NCBI GenBank assembly: GCA_964522015.1 | Contig: CAZFST010000030.1 | Span: forward strand, 1-55,171 | Direction of reading: 5' to 3' | Length of the DNA: 55,171 nt | Source of the DNA: QQWI01 sp964522015 | Lineage (GTDB): Bacteria; Bacillota; Clostridia; Peptostreptococcales; Acidaminobacteraceae | Shown: piece by piece, positions 34,180 to 43,673 of the stretch | Layout of the letters: the number at the start of each line of letters is the position of its first letter | How positions within the stretch are numbered: position 1 is the stretch's first letter | Program-made: the position numbers and the translations under genes | The notes under the pieces: model-generated | Databases searched by the model: none | Told to the model about the DNA's origin: nothing | The model's input: the letters and a program-made list of their open reading frames with translations, nothing else

Positions 34180-36861
34180 TTAAGCTATTGGCAAACGTAC
34201 AGTAAAAGCCGTTCTGCCTGGCTGGGATTCAAATGTCAAAGTCCCTTTATGGGATTCCACAATTTTCTTACAGATGCCAAGACCGATACCACTGCCTTCA
34301 CCGGCTTTTTTTGTGGTGAAAAAGGGGGAAAAAATCCTATCTTTTATGGTTTCGGAGATGCCAGATCCATTGTCAATCACTTGCACCACAACAGCTGCAT
34401 CCCATGGTATTTGATTTTCAAGAAAAACACGGATTTCAAGGGTCCCTGTATAATTCATGGCCTGCAAAGCATTATGAATTAAATTGGTCCATACTTGATT
34501 GAGGGCATCTGGATGACACATGACTTGAGGAATGTCTTCAAAGTGTTTTATCAGTTCAACACCATGCTTAAAATTATTTCGGTAAATAATCAACACCGTT
34601 TCAATGCCCTCTGCCAAGTCAATCAGAACTGGTTCTTGGGACTGTTCCTGATGGGCATAACTCTTAAGGGCATAGATCATTTTTGCAGCCCTTGTCACCG
34701 CAATATTCATGTTTTGTACGTTGCGGCCGATACCCGAGATCTCATAGACTGTTTTCATCATGGACGGTGAATCTGGGTGACAAAATAACATTTGAAATTC
34801 CCCTACATCCGACAGTATACCCATGTCCACAAGCATATCTGCAAAGTCATCTGCATGGTCACAATTCAAGGACTTTAATTCATTTGCCAGTAGCTTTTTG
34901 TATTGCCTTTCTTCTTGGGATGACAAAGACATATCCTTACCAAGTGTTGCTCTAACTAATTGAAAAGTTAATTCATATTGCTGAGGGTCAAGACCATGAA
35001 GCATTTGGGTGTTCTCATTGCTAAGCACTTGAGCAATATAGGTCATGGCATTATTAATGGATGCCTGAATTGCCCCTAAGGGGGTGTTGATTTCATGGGC
35101 AATACCTGAGATTAAGAGGCCTAGGGATGCCATTTTTTCTTGTTGGATCAACTGTTCCTGTGTTAATTGAAGATTTAAAAGGGTCTCGCTTAGTTCTTCT
35201 GATTTTTTTGCATTGGTGATGGCTATGGCAATATAGGCGCTTAAAGCTTTAAGGGTCTCCACCTGTTGGTGATTGTAGGCGTTTTCTTGATAACTTTGAA
35301 CTGTCAGTACGCCAATCACCTGATTATCCACTATCAAGGGGCAAAATATCACCGATAGTGGCTCTAAATCCTCATCCTCTGGCAGTAAACTTGGCAAGTA
35401 CCCAATACCATTTAAAGGAGCCATTTGGTTCTCAACCACAACTGTTTTGGTAGCAATACACCTGGATGCCAGGCTCACTTCTATATCAAATTCACTGACA
35501 AACCTGGGGGCCTTCATGTTTTTTTCAATAAACGAACGGTAATCGATTAATTGATTGACAGAATCATATAGACCAAGTCCTAGGATTGGTGCATCCATCA
35601 ACATATTGATATTGTTATAAATGGTATCCACAATGGTTTCCACTTCTAAAAATGATGTGATTTTTTGACCGATCTCACTGATCATATCGATATCCCGATA
35701 AGCCAACTCTAGAGCCTTTGCCTTTTTAGCCAACTCATCGGTTTTTTCTTTTAATTCTACGTTCTTTTGTTGATAGGTCTCTGCTCGGTGACGGGCTTCT
35801 TGGATTCTATCATCAGTGGTAATAGCAGCGACCTTAGCTTCCAGTTCGGTATTTATGGAAGCTTTTAGGGCGATACCATGGTCTTTAAAATGATAAGCGG
35901 CCTTTTCAAACTCCCCCATTGACATGTGGATTTCGGCCAGTTGCTGGTGGACCCTCTGCAGCAGACTGGTACCAGACTTGGTTTTTGCCCTGACTAAGGC
36001 CAACTCACCAAAGATCAGTGCTAATTCAAATTGTTGACTTTCCCACAATACCCCACTGAGTTCCAGAAGTATTTCAGTGTAAATAAAGGCATCCTTAAGT
36101 AACTGGCTACTTGAAACCCCAGAGTAAGAGGCTTGCAGTGCATCAGATAAGCGGCCCATCTGGCGATAAATCCGAGATAAAATCTGATAACCATAGCTTT
36201 GACTTGTTAAATCGGAGAGTTCAACCCCTCTTTTGATACCTTCAAGAGCATATGGTAAGCCTTTTTCTGGTTGGCCACTTTTTAGGTAACAGTCAGCCAT
36301 ATTCCCCAATACTGCCCCCCAGGCAACATGTCTTAGGGATTGGCAAAGGGTCAAAGCTTCGGAAAAATAGCGTATGGCTTCATCGTACATCTGCATGGTG
36401 GTCTTATAGATTTCACCAATATTATTGAGGACATAGACTTCATAATAGTGATCCCCTGAAACCTTTACCAGTGCCAGGCCTTCTAATAAATAAGCCAAGG
36501 CCTTTTGGTTATCCCCCAAATGATTGTAGCTTAGGGCCATAGAAACTAAAACCTTAACTTTATCATCGTTGATCCCAAGTTGATCAAATGTGTTTAGGGC
36601 ACTTTGATATTTATAGATGGCACCAACAGCATCACCTTCCAGATTATCTTGGTAGCCCAGACAAAGGTCCGATTGAGCGATTCCCAATAAATAACCTAAA
36701 ACCATGGCATTTTGGCCCCCGGCTTGGGCTAATTGTTTAGCCTTATCAGGGTGCAGCCTACGGTAATACCAAGATAAAGCCACTTGTAAATCCACCTGAT
36801 CAGTACCAGTTGGCTCAAGTGCCAAAAGGGTCTCCATCTCTTTTACATCCAGGTCAAGCAT
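34180..36861 (-). CDS. Soluble TPR-GAF sensor histidine kinase
   Basis: 893 residues without signal peptide or membrane helix, so cytosolic. About six to eight tetratricopeptide repeats fill residues 20-340 (for example YNHLGDNQKALAYLLEGL and YEVYVLNNIGEIYKT). A coiled coil (about 340-390), a GAF domain (about 395-550), a HisKA-like helix with His589 in GIAHEINTPLGAI and an ATPase domain with DNGSGISE and GSGIGLGICKKIVE follow. The TPR array suggests regulation by protein partners. The kinase lies 9 bp behind a response regulator with an HD-GYP output, its likely target. AGGAGA precedes the ATG. Confidence 0.88.
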   Translation of the reverse strand: MLDLDVKEMETLLALEPTGTDQVDLQVALSWYYRRLHPDKAKQLAQAGGQNAMVLGYLLGIAQSDLCLGYQDNLEGDAVGAIYKYQSALNTFDQLGINDDKVKVLVSMALSYNHLGDNQKALAYLLEGLALVKVSGDHYYEVYVLNNIGEIYKTTMQMYDEAIRYFSEALTLCQSLRHVAWGAVLGNMADCYLKSGQPEKGLPYALEGIKRGVELSDLTSQSYGYQILSRIYRQMGRLSDALQASYSGVSSSQLLKDAFIYTEILLELSGVLWESQQFELALIFGELALVRAKTKSGTSLLQRVHQQLAEIHMSMGEFEKAAYHFKDHGIALKASINTELEAKVAAITTDDRIQEARHRAETYQQKNVELKEKTDELAKKAKALELAYRDIDMISEIGQKITSFLEVETIVDTIYNNINMLMDAPILGLGLYDSVNQLIDYRSFIEKNMKAPRFVSEFDIEVSLASRCIATKTVVVENQMAPLNGIGYLPSLLPEDEDLEPLSVIFCPLIVDNQVIGVLTVQSYQENAYNHQQVETLKALSAYIAIAITNAKKSEELSETLLNLQLTQEQLIQQEKMASLGLLISGIAHEINTPLGAIQASINNAMTYIAQVLSNENTQMLHGLDPQQYELTFQLVRATLGKDMSLSSQEERQYKKLLANELKSLNCDHADDFADMLVDMGILSDVGEFQMLFCHPDSPSMMKTVYEISGIGRNVQNMNIAVTRAAKMIYALKSYAHQEQSQEPVLIDLAEGIETVLIIYRNNFKHGVELIKHFEDIPQVMCHPDALNQVWTNLIHNALQAMNYTGTLEIRVFLENQIPWDAAVVVQVIDNGSGISETIKDRIFSPFFTTKKAGEGSGIGLGICKKIVESHKGTLTFESQPGRTAFTVRLPIA

Positions 36862-36870
36862 GGGATTCTC

Positions 36871-38211
36871 CTATTCTAAATAGACCTTTTCTTGAACAAA
36901 AACGTCAAAAACATCACCATCCAACTGACCCAGTGCAACCTCGTGTTCAAGAACTTGTAAGGCCTCAGTGACTGTTTTCCTTTTGCGATAGGGTCTATCC
37001 ATGGCTGTCAGGGCTTCAAAAATATCCACGATGGCCAGTATTCTAGCTTGCAGTAATATATCATCGGCCTTTAGGCCATTGTAGTAGCCACTGCCATCTA
37101 ATTTTTCGTGGTGGGTGGCTGCAATTTCTGGCACCCGTCTTAACCCTTCAGGCCATGGAATACCCTTTAAAAGGGTATAGGTCATGGAAGAATGGGTCAT
37201 CATCTGCTCGCGCTCCTCCAGGGTTAAATTGCCCCTAACCACAGATAAGTGATGGACTTCAAACTCATCAAGTAACATCCTATCGCTGCCATCAAAATCC
37301 TTAAATGACTGTTTAGCCAACCGTTCAATCAGTGCCGTGTCTTCTGAAGGTAGATAATCTTTGGCATTAATTGAAAGTAGGTGATGATAATCTTGATCTA
37401 ATTGTTTAAGGCTTTGACTGGCCTCAGTGGTTGGCAGGGTGTTAAGTTGATTTTGAAGCAAAGCGAATTTATAGCGTATGATGGTCATGCGATCATCGGT
37501 CAGTCGTTTGGCTTTATGGAGGATATGCTCCCTAACACCCAGTTTACCGATGTCATGTAATAAAGCAGCATAATGTAGTTCACTGATTTCTTCTGGTGAG
37601 AAGGTGAAGTTCTTGAAGGCACCGTACTTGACCCGATTGATGGCATCTGCTGTTTTTTTGGCATAGACGGCAATTCGATTTGAGTGCATGGAAGTTGAAG
37701 CGTCTCTGGTATCGAGGGCATGACTAAGTGTGGTGACAAATGCCTCTGTCCAAGCCCGTAATTCTTGATTGGTCTTTTGTAAGGTTTCATTTTGTGATTC
37801 TATTGTGCGATTTTGTTCATAGCTCTTAATCCCCTCACTGGTTGCAAGGTTCAAGTCGGCAACATGCCAGGGCTTAGCAATAAATCGATACAGGTTACCT
37901 TTATTGATACTGTTCACAACACCATCAAGGGTCGCTTGACCTGTCAACAGAATTTTGATGGTCTTGGGTGATTCAATATGGATAAAGCTCAGTAGTTCAT
38001 CCCCATTCATGCCAGGCATCATATAATCGGAAATAATCAGAGGAATTTCGATCCCATCAGCTTTAAGGGCGAGAAAAGTGGAAAGTGCTTCTTCACCGCT
38101 TTCTGCTACCTCTATGCGATAGTGTTGGCCAACAATTGGTTTTAATTGTTCTTTTAAGCTATTTAACACGATTTTTTCGTCATCAACGCATAAAATCACT
38201 TTTTTACCCAT
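36871..38211 (-). CDS. Response regulator with expanded HD-GYP domain
   Basis: 446 residues from the ATG at 38211, chosen for GGGGTG placed 6 bp upstream. The receiver has Asp62 (IISDYMMPGMNG). The HD motif is LLHDIGKLG (His219) and the GYP motif reads DGSGYYNGL (residues 375-377, GYY in place of GYP). In the other HD-GYP protein of this window (2279-4063) the two motifs are 64 residues apart; here they are about 156 apart, because of a helical insertion of about 90 residues. The family degrades c-di-GMP or 3',3'-cGAMP. Activity of this variant is uncertain. It is followed by its likely kinase at 34180-36861. Confidence 0.82.
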   Translation of the reverse strand: MGKKVILCVDDEKIVLNSLKEQLKPIVGQHYRIEVAESGEEALSTFLALKADGIEIPLIISDYMMPGMNGDELLSFIHIESPKTIKILLTGQATLDGVVNSINKGNLYRFIAKPWHVADLNLATSEGIKSYEQNRTIESQNETLQKTNQELRAWTEAFVTTLSHALDTRDASTSMHSNRIAVYAKKTADAINRVKYGAFKNFTFSPEEISELHYAALLHDIGKLGVREHILHKAKRLTDDRMTIIRYKFALLQNQLNTLPTTEASQSLKQLDQDYHHLLSINAKDYLPSEDTALIERLAKQSFKDFDGSDRMLLDEFEVHHLSVVRGNLTLEEREQMMTHSSMTYTLLKGIPWPEGLRRVPEIAATHHEKLDGSGYYNGLKADDILLQARILAIVDIFEALTAMDRPYRKRKTVTEALQVLEHEVALGQLDGDVFDVFVQEKVYLE

Positions 38212-38258
38212 GCTCATCACCCCGTTTACGATTAGCTCTACTCTTTCCATTCTACCAG

Positions 38259-38296
38259 AAAAAAGACTGAATTGTTGATAAATCGCAACAATTCAG
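38259..38296 (-). terminator. Rho-independent terminator after the GT-B-like gene
   Basis: CTGAATTGTTG (38267-38277) pairs with CAACAATTCAG (38286-38296). On the minus strand six T residues follow (38259-38264 as A on plus), so it ends the galactoside operon. Confidence 0.85.
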
Positions 38297-38315
38297 CCTC
38301 ATTGTTTAAGCTATC

Positions 38316-39809
38316 CTATTTTGATGTTGCCAATTCGATGGCACGATAAGCCCCATTGTAAATCCCAATTTGGTTAGCTTTATCAATATTGACAACCATA
38401 TTTTTAAGCATATCGGTTGTATTCAACAATAAATCAAGCATTTGTAAAGCCAACTGATTGGTTTCACACTCAATGGTCCCATCCCCGACTTCAGCTGCCC
38501 TGATAGCACCCCAGGCTTCGTGGCCCCCAACCCGCTTAATCAGTAACTTAGGAACGGGGTAAAATGATAGCTCGCTGGGCTTAGTCACTAAAATGTCAGT
38601 TGCCCGCATTAAAAGATTAGAGGCATAAACGGCTGCAAAGATATCTTGATGGTAAAAAGCATGAATCCCACTTATTGGATCCCTATCAATGGCGTCCTTT
38701 GCAAATGCTTGCGTCGCTTCCCACTGATCGAAATACAAAGTGGTTTGGCTTGCAAGTTCTGGAATCCCCTTGACGATACCCTCCCAAACGGATTTATGGT
38801 CCCCAACGTTAATCAGCAGGGCCACCTGTTTATTTTCTATAAGAGGCAGTAATTGACGGATGATACTGATGAAAATTTCTTGCTGGGCACCTGCCCCCCC
38901 AACAGTAAGGAGAATTCGCTTTGGTTCCTTTTTTTCTATGCGCTTTAAACGCTTTTGATTGTCTGCCTCTAGATTTACCACTAACTCGTGATCAATGTAA
39001 TGGCCCACATCAACAAGGTCCCCCTCAGGAATAGGGGACAGTATTTTTTTGCCGTCCATGCCCTTCAGGGTTTTATAACCTAAAAATGAAGATGGGGTCT
39101 GAACCGTATGGATGCTCCCCTCTGCCAAGTGCAGGGCCATGGGCCAATTGTCCGGTATCACGTTGACCACTTTTTCAAAGCCTGCATGTAAGGCTGCTTG
39201 AGCTGGCCATACGTGGGTTGCAATCACTGGAATAGCCTTTGGAATCATCCCCATAACAGGGGTCATGAGTTCTGCAACCTTTTGGTCCATGGCATTATAG
39301 CTCAGTTTTCTGAAACCCTCTGAATTAAGGGGTTCCCAGTAGAATTTATTAAACAGAGGGTACTTTTGAGACCAACGGGACCCCATGGAATAGAGACTGT
39401 TAAGGTGGCCAATAACCTTACCACCGGTGGTCTCTTGATAGGCATGTAAGTCTAACCAATAAGGTCTGTAACCCATGGCATTGGCTGCAGAAGCAATGGC
39501 CATTGAAATTCTATAATGACCAAATCCCATGCGAATATTGCCAATGATCAGTGGTTTTTTATCCGCAGAGAAAAGCGGCTTTTCAGTAGCAAGGGACTTA
39601 CCACTGGGATTTTCTGTTGCTATTTTGCTGATTTGAATATCATGGACCCCAATGTAGGGCTCCAAAATAGGATTTACTGCAGTTATCAAAGGATAAACCA
39701 CCTTGCTGTCATCGCCAAACTTCTTTTGATATTTGGCTTTGGACTTACAGGCCTTTTGATATACTTTTTCAGAAACAGGGTTTCCAAAAATTACTCTAGA
39801 ACGTTCCAT
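38316..39809 (-). CDS. GT-B-fold glycosyltransferase-like protein (MurG/MGDG-synthase-like), unknown function
   Basis: 497 residues, no signal peptide or transmembrane helix. The pieces GNIRMGFGHYRISMAIASAA, VIPDNWPMALHLAEGSIHTV, LLTVGGAGAQQEIF and VTKPSELSFYPVPK with VGGHEAWGA follow the order of a GT-B (GT28-like) fold; the glycine-rich GVGA-type loop would bind a nucleotide-sugar. The long N-terminal part (about 1-90) is not recognised. It follows the second GH36 gene by 58 bp on the same strand, with AAAGGAG before its ATG, so it appears to be the last gene of a galactoside-degradation operon. Why a transferase-like protein should be there is not clear. Assignment rests on fold motifs only. 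Confidence 0.6.
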   Translation of the reverse strand: MERSRVIFGNPVSEKVYQKACKSKAKYQKKFGDDSKVVYPLITAVNPILEPYIGVHDIQISKIATENPSGKSLATEKPLFSADKKPLIIGNIRMGFGHYRISMAIASAANAMGYRPYWLDLHAYQETTGGKVIGHLNSLYSMGSRWSQKYPLFNKFYWEPLNSEGFRKLSYNAMDQKVAELMTPVMGMIPKAIPVIATHVWPAQAALHAGFEKVVNVIPDNWPMALHLAEGSIHTVQTPSSFLGYKTLKGMDGKKILSPIPEGDLVDVGHYIDHELVVNLEADNQKRLKRIEKKEPKRILLTVGGAGAQQEIFISIIRQLLPLIENKQVALLINVGDHKSVWEGIVKGIPELASQTTLYFDQWEATQAFAKDAIDRDPISGIHAFYHQDIFAAVYASNLLMRATDILVTKPSELSFYPVPKLLIKRVGGHEAWGAIRAAEVGDGTIECETNQLALQMLDLLLNTTDMLKNMVVNIDKANQIGIYNGAYRAIELATSK

Positions 39810-39867
39810 GGTTGACTCCTTTAATTAATTACGGGGATGTGAACCCCTTCTATCTACACGGAGCATG

Positions 39868-42231
39868 TCATTTTGCTTCAAAATAATATAGTCTTGATGC
39901 AAAATCTTGAAATAGTCTCACCTCTTGATCAAAACCCATACCCGCAAAGCCCTGTTTAAGGGCGATACCAGGTCCCATTGCAAGACCACCTGTGACAAGA
40001 TGGTCTTCTTGCTCACCATCCAGTTGATAAACCTGCGAGACAAGGTGTTGAAGTAATGAGCCATTTTTAATGTGTATTGGTGAGGCTACATTAATTAGGT
40101 CACCAAATTGTTTGACACCGTGTTTAAATGGGTGATTATGCACCCTGTAAACCTGCCGTGGTAAGAGGCCCCTTGCAGCCAACTTTAAATCCATTGTATT
40201 GGGCTCAACCAGGGTTTGAAACAAACCACAAACAGCCTTTTTTTGATCGGCACTGACCACCATCCAACTCTTTCCATTGGCCAAGGTTGGATTGTCAACT
40301 CTATAAAAGTCACCAAATTGAAAAACCTTGCGCCACTGTTTATAATGGGCAATTTGATTGGCTATGGCTTTTAAAGTTGCTGCAGAAAAATCCACCAGAT
40401 TACACTCGTAACCCAACAAGCCAAAGCTTGCCACGTTGTACCGTGTTTCCAAAGGCACCTGTCTTAAAGTCTGATGGTTGGGGCAATCGGATACATGGGC
40501 ACCCAGTACAGACAGTGGATAGCCATAGCTGTAACCCTCTTGTATGGTTAAACGGCTAATGGCATCGGTGTTATCACTGGCCCACATTTGAGGCATATAA
40601 CAGAGCATCCCAAGGTCAAATCGATTGCCACCGGATGCACACCCCTCAAATAAAATATGAGGATAGGCCTTGGTCAAAGCATCTAAAATTTGATAAAGAC
40701 CCAGAACATAGCGGTGATTGAAAGACCCTTGCTCCTTAGCTGGAAGCACACCGGAGAAACTATCTGTGATGATTCGGTTCATATCCCATTTAACATATTT
40801 AATGGAGGCACTTGAAAATACAGCTTTCATCTGATCGATCACATAGGTTTGAACCTCTGGGTTGGTCAAGTCTAATAGCATTTGATTGCGGCCAAGTGAA
40901 TGATTTTGACCTGGCACTTGCACAGCCCAATGGGGATTTTTTCGGTAGCAGTCACTGTCGGGATTCACCATTTCAGGCTCTACCCAAATGCCAAAATCCA
41001 TACCCATGGCATTGATTTTTTCAGCGAGTCCACCAAGTCCCTGTGGTAATTTTTTTGTATTGACCTGCCAATCACCTAGACTTTTGGTATCATCATCCCG
41101 CTGACCAAACCAACCATCATCTAAAACAAACAATTCTATACCAACTTGCTTACCAGCTTTGGCTAACTTCAGTAACTTTGCTTGATCAAACTTAAAATAA
41201 GCCGCTTCCCAACTGTTTAATAACACAGGGCGAAGCTTATTTTGCCATGGCCCGCGGACAATATGGTGACGAACAAAACCGTGCATATTACCACTCATGC
41301 CACCAAAGCCACCATCTGAATAAGTGAGCACTGCTTCTGGAGATTGAAATGTTTCTCCGTGCCCAAGTGGATAACGAAATCCAGTGGGATGAAGGCCACC
41401 AAGAACCCGTAACTTTCCAAACCCACTGACCTGGGCTGCTGTATAGTGATTACCACTATAGACAAGATTGATCCCATAGCATGGTCCTGATGATTCTCCC
41501 GTTTTATCCCCGCTTAACATGATAAAGGGATTGGCTCGGTTACTTGAAACCCCAGAAATACTGCCGTTGACCAGAGTTCCCCCTGAGATCTTCATATCTT
41601 GCCGCTTCATTTCCCTGGCCCAAGCACCTGTAAAGGTACTCAGTTGGTACTGGGAATGATCAAAATCCAATTGATAGCTCATCAACCGCTCAATCCATAC
41701 GGTTTCTTGTCCTGAATTATGCAATCTTGAACTGCGGGTAATGACATTGACCTCTGGGTAAACGTGATAGAGCAAGTCTATTGTCAATTCACTATTGAGA
41801 TCTTTAAGGGTCACAATCAGGGTACTGACTTCTTCATCCAAACCCGTACTACTTGGCAAATCTAGATAGTCAGCTTTACCAACCAATTGCTCATGACTTT
41901 GATAAACAAAATCATTGGACCGACAACCATTTGGTAACTCAATCAGAACCATGGGTTCCCGAACATCGCCCTTACCAAGGGAACTTAGCTCAAGGCGAAG
42001 GTTTTCAAGACCCACGGTAGGGTGATCCTTATGATAGGCAATGGTGTTACCCGGCAAATAGGGGGTTTTCTGTGCTAGAGCTTCAATCACTGAGGCACCA
42101 TCTTCAGTGTCTCCTAAATTAAGACAGCCCCCATAATATAAGTGTTCCAATTGCCCAGAAGGCAATTTATGAAAGCAATAGGTGGTATCTTGGGTTTCCA
42201 GTATAAATAAATTGCCAAGGACTAGAATCAT
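39868..42231 (-). CDS. Alpha-galactosidase, GH36 (second copy)
   Basis: 787 residues, cytoplasmic. The nucleophile is Asp483 in YVKWDMNR and the acid/base Asp553 in WASDNTDAISRL; LDDGWFGQRDDDT and GCASGGNRFDLGMLCY also match the family. It shares architecture with the copy at 14320-16644 but is clearly diverged. Here it is coupled to a GPH symporter, GH2 and a TetR regulator, suggesting a different galactoside from the ABC-linked copy. Good AAAGGAG site. Confidence 0.92.
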   Translation of the reverse strand: MILVLGNLFILETQDTTYCFHKLPSGQLEHLYYGGCLNLGDTEDGASVIEALAQKTPYLPGNTIAYHKDHPTVGLENLRLELSSLGKGDVREPMVLIELPNGCRSNDFVYQSHEQLVGKADYLDLPSSTGLDEEVSTLIVTLKDLNSELTIDLLYHVYPEVNVITRSSRLHNSGQETVWIERLMSYQLDFDHSQYQLSTFTGAWAREMKRQDMKISGGTLVNGSISGVSSNRANPFIMLSGDKTGESSGPCYGINLVYSGNHYTAAQVSGFGKLRVLGGLHPTGFRYPLGHGETFQSPEAVLTYSDGGFGGMSGNMHGFVRHHIVRGPWQNKLRPVLLNSWEAAYFKFDQAKLLKLAKAGKQVGIELFVLDDGWFGQRDDDTKSLGDWQVNTKKLPQGLGGLAEKINAMGMDFGIWVEPEMVNPDSDCYRKNPHWAVQVPGQNHSLGRNQMLLDLTNPEVQTYVIDQMKAVFSSASIKYVKWDMNRIITDSFSGVLPAKEQGSFNHRYVLGLYQILDALTKAYPHILFEGCASGGNRFDLGMLCYMPQMWASDNTDAISRLTIQEGYSYGYPLSVLGAHVSDCPNHQTLRQVPLETRYNVASFGLLGYECNLVDFSAATLKAIANQIAHYKQWRKVFQFGDFYRVDNPTLANGKSWMVVSADQKKAVCGLFQTLVEPNTMDLKLAARGLLPRQVYRVHNHPFKHGVKQFGDLINVASPIHIKNGSLLQHLVSQVYQLDGEQEDHLVTGGLAMGPGIALKQGFAGMGFDQEVRLFQDFASRLYYFEAK

Positions 42232-42290
42232 TGGATGTTCTCCTTTACCTCACTTTTTATAAAGCACCTACTATTTTTCAACACCTACTA

Positions 42291-43649
42291 CTATAAGGCC
42301 TTTTCTGCACGACGATTTTTCAAGTCTGCTGTAATAGCATCCAGTTTTGCGTCGTCAAGTTTGTAGTGCTTTGTAAAATAAAGGATCGATGCTACTAAAC
42401 CAACCATGGGGAAACCTAACATCAATACCTGAAGTCCAAGAAGGGTGGCATCGGTTTGAACCACTGCATTGATATCTAATTTAATCACATCCAAACCAAC
42501 CCCTGCTATCAGTACAGAAATGGCTGAGCCCAGCTTCACCACAAATATTTGTAGTGAAAACACCACACTTTCAGAACGGTGACCATTTTTCCATTCACCG
42601 TAATCCACTGTGTCTGCCAAGAAAATGGTGGTTAAAACAGTTGCTACGCCAAAACCCATAAAGATAATGATAGCGGCGATACATAGCATTATAATATTTT
42701 TGATATTGAAAGCACCTAGAACAAATAACAAAGCATAACCTGCAAGTGCTGTACTAATGGCTGCCACTAATAGTTTTTTACTGGACAGTTTTTTTCTAAA
42801 TAGGGGTACTAACATCATGGAAATAATTTGAGATAGGCCACCAACGGTGCCGAATATACCAAATAGGGCAGCATTGCCGATGTCATATTTGAAGTAATAA
42901 ATGGCCAATTGCTGGGTAATGTAAAGGGATGCATTGAACATGACAATAGCAATGACCACAATCAGAGCCTGATCATTTTTCATGATAGCAGTAAGCATTT
43001 CCTTAATAGTTGGGCTTTTTTCTTTCAGCTTGACCTTTTCTTTCACATTAAGTACAGTTATACCAATAAAAACGATGAAGATAGCTGCAACGATGATAGA
43101 CAATTTACTAAATCCAACCCGTTCACTACCGCTTCCGAGTAAGGGAACAAGCACCATTGTCAGAGCCACTGGAAATGCAAAACCAAGGCCTGCACAGCTT
43201 CTAGCGATAACAGATATATTTTCTCTATCTTTTCCTGGGGTCGTAATTGCCGGAATCATTGACCAGTAAGGAACATCCATGATGGTATAGCTAATGCCCC
43301 AGAATATATACGCGGCTGAAGAAACAACCAGCAGGGTGGTACCCGTCATGGTTTCTGGAATTGAGAACATGTAAATCAGTATCCCTGCATTAATCAGTGT
43401 ACCTACGATCAACCAGGGTCTAAATTTACCAATAGGCGTATGGGTTTTTTCCACCATAATGCCCATAAATGGATCACTGAAGGCATCAAAGACTCTGGCA
43501 GCCATAAATAAGACCCCAATAAAAGTAGCGCTAATTCCTAGTATTGTGTTGTAATAGTACATTAAAAATCCTGCTACCAGCGAATAGACGATATCCTTCC
43601 CTACCGCCCCGATGCCATAAGCTGATTTCTCTCGCAAGCTTAATTTCAT
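42291..43649 (-). CDS. GPH-family sugar:cation symporter (MelB/UidB-like)
   Basis: 452 residues with about twelve membrane helices. The N-terminal KSAYGIGAVGKDIVYSLVAGF and the loop FDAFSDPFMGIMVEKT, followed by KFRPWL, are hallmarks of the glycoside-pentoside-hexuronide:cation symporter family (MelB, LacS, UidB). The C-terminal region FLADTVDYGEWKNGHRSES also fits. It probably imports alpha- or beta-galactosides or glucuronides with Na+ or H+. CAGGAGG precedes the ATG. Lies between the GH2 gene (24 bp) and the GH36 gene (59 bp). Confidence 0.9.
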   Translation of the reverse strand: MKLSLREKSAYGIGAVGKDIVYSLVAGFLMYYYNTILGISATFIGVLFMAARVFDAFSDPFMGIMVEKTHTPIGKFRPWLIVGTLINAGILIYMFSIPETMTGTTLLVVSSAAYIFWGISYTIMDVPYWSMIPAITTPGKDRENISVIARSCAGLGFAFPVALTMVLVPLLGSGSERVGFSKLSIIVAAIFIVFIGITVLNVKEKVKLKEKSPTIKEMLTAIMKNDQALIVVIAIVMFNASLYITQQLAIYYFKYDIGNAALFGIFGTVGGLSQIISMMLVPLFRKKLSSKKLLVAAISTALAGYALLFVLGAFNIKNIIMLCIAAIIIFMGFGVATVLTTIFLADTVDYGEWKNGHRSESVVFSLQIFVVKLGSAISVLIAGVGLDVIKLDINAVVQTDATLLGLQVLMLGFPMVGLVASILYFTKHYKLDDAKLDAITADLKNRRAEKAL

Positions 43650-43673
43650 GTTATGCCTCCTGTTTAATGACGT

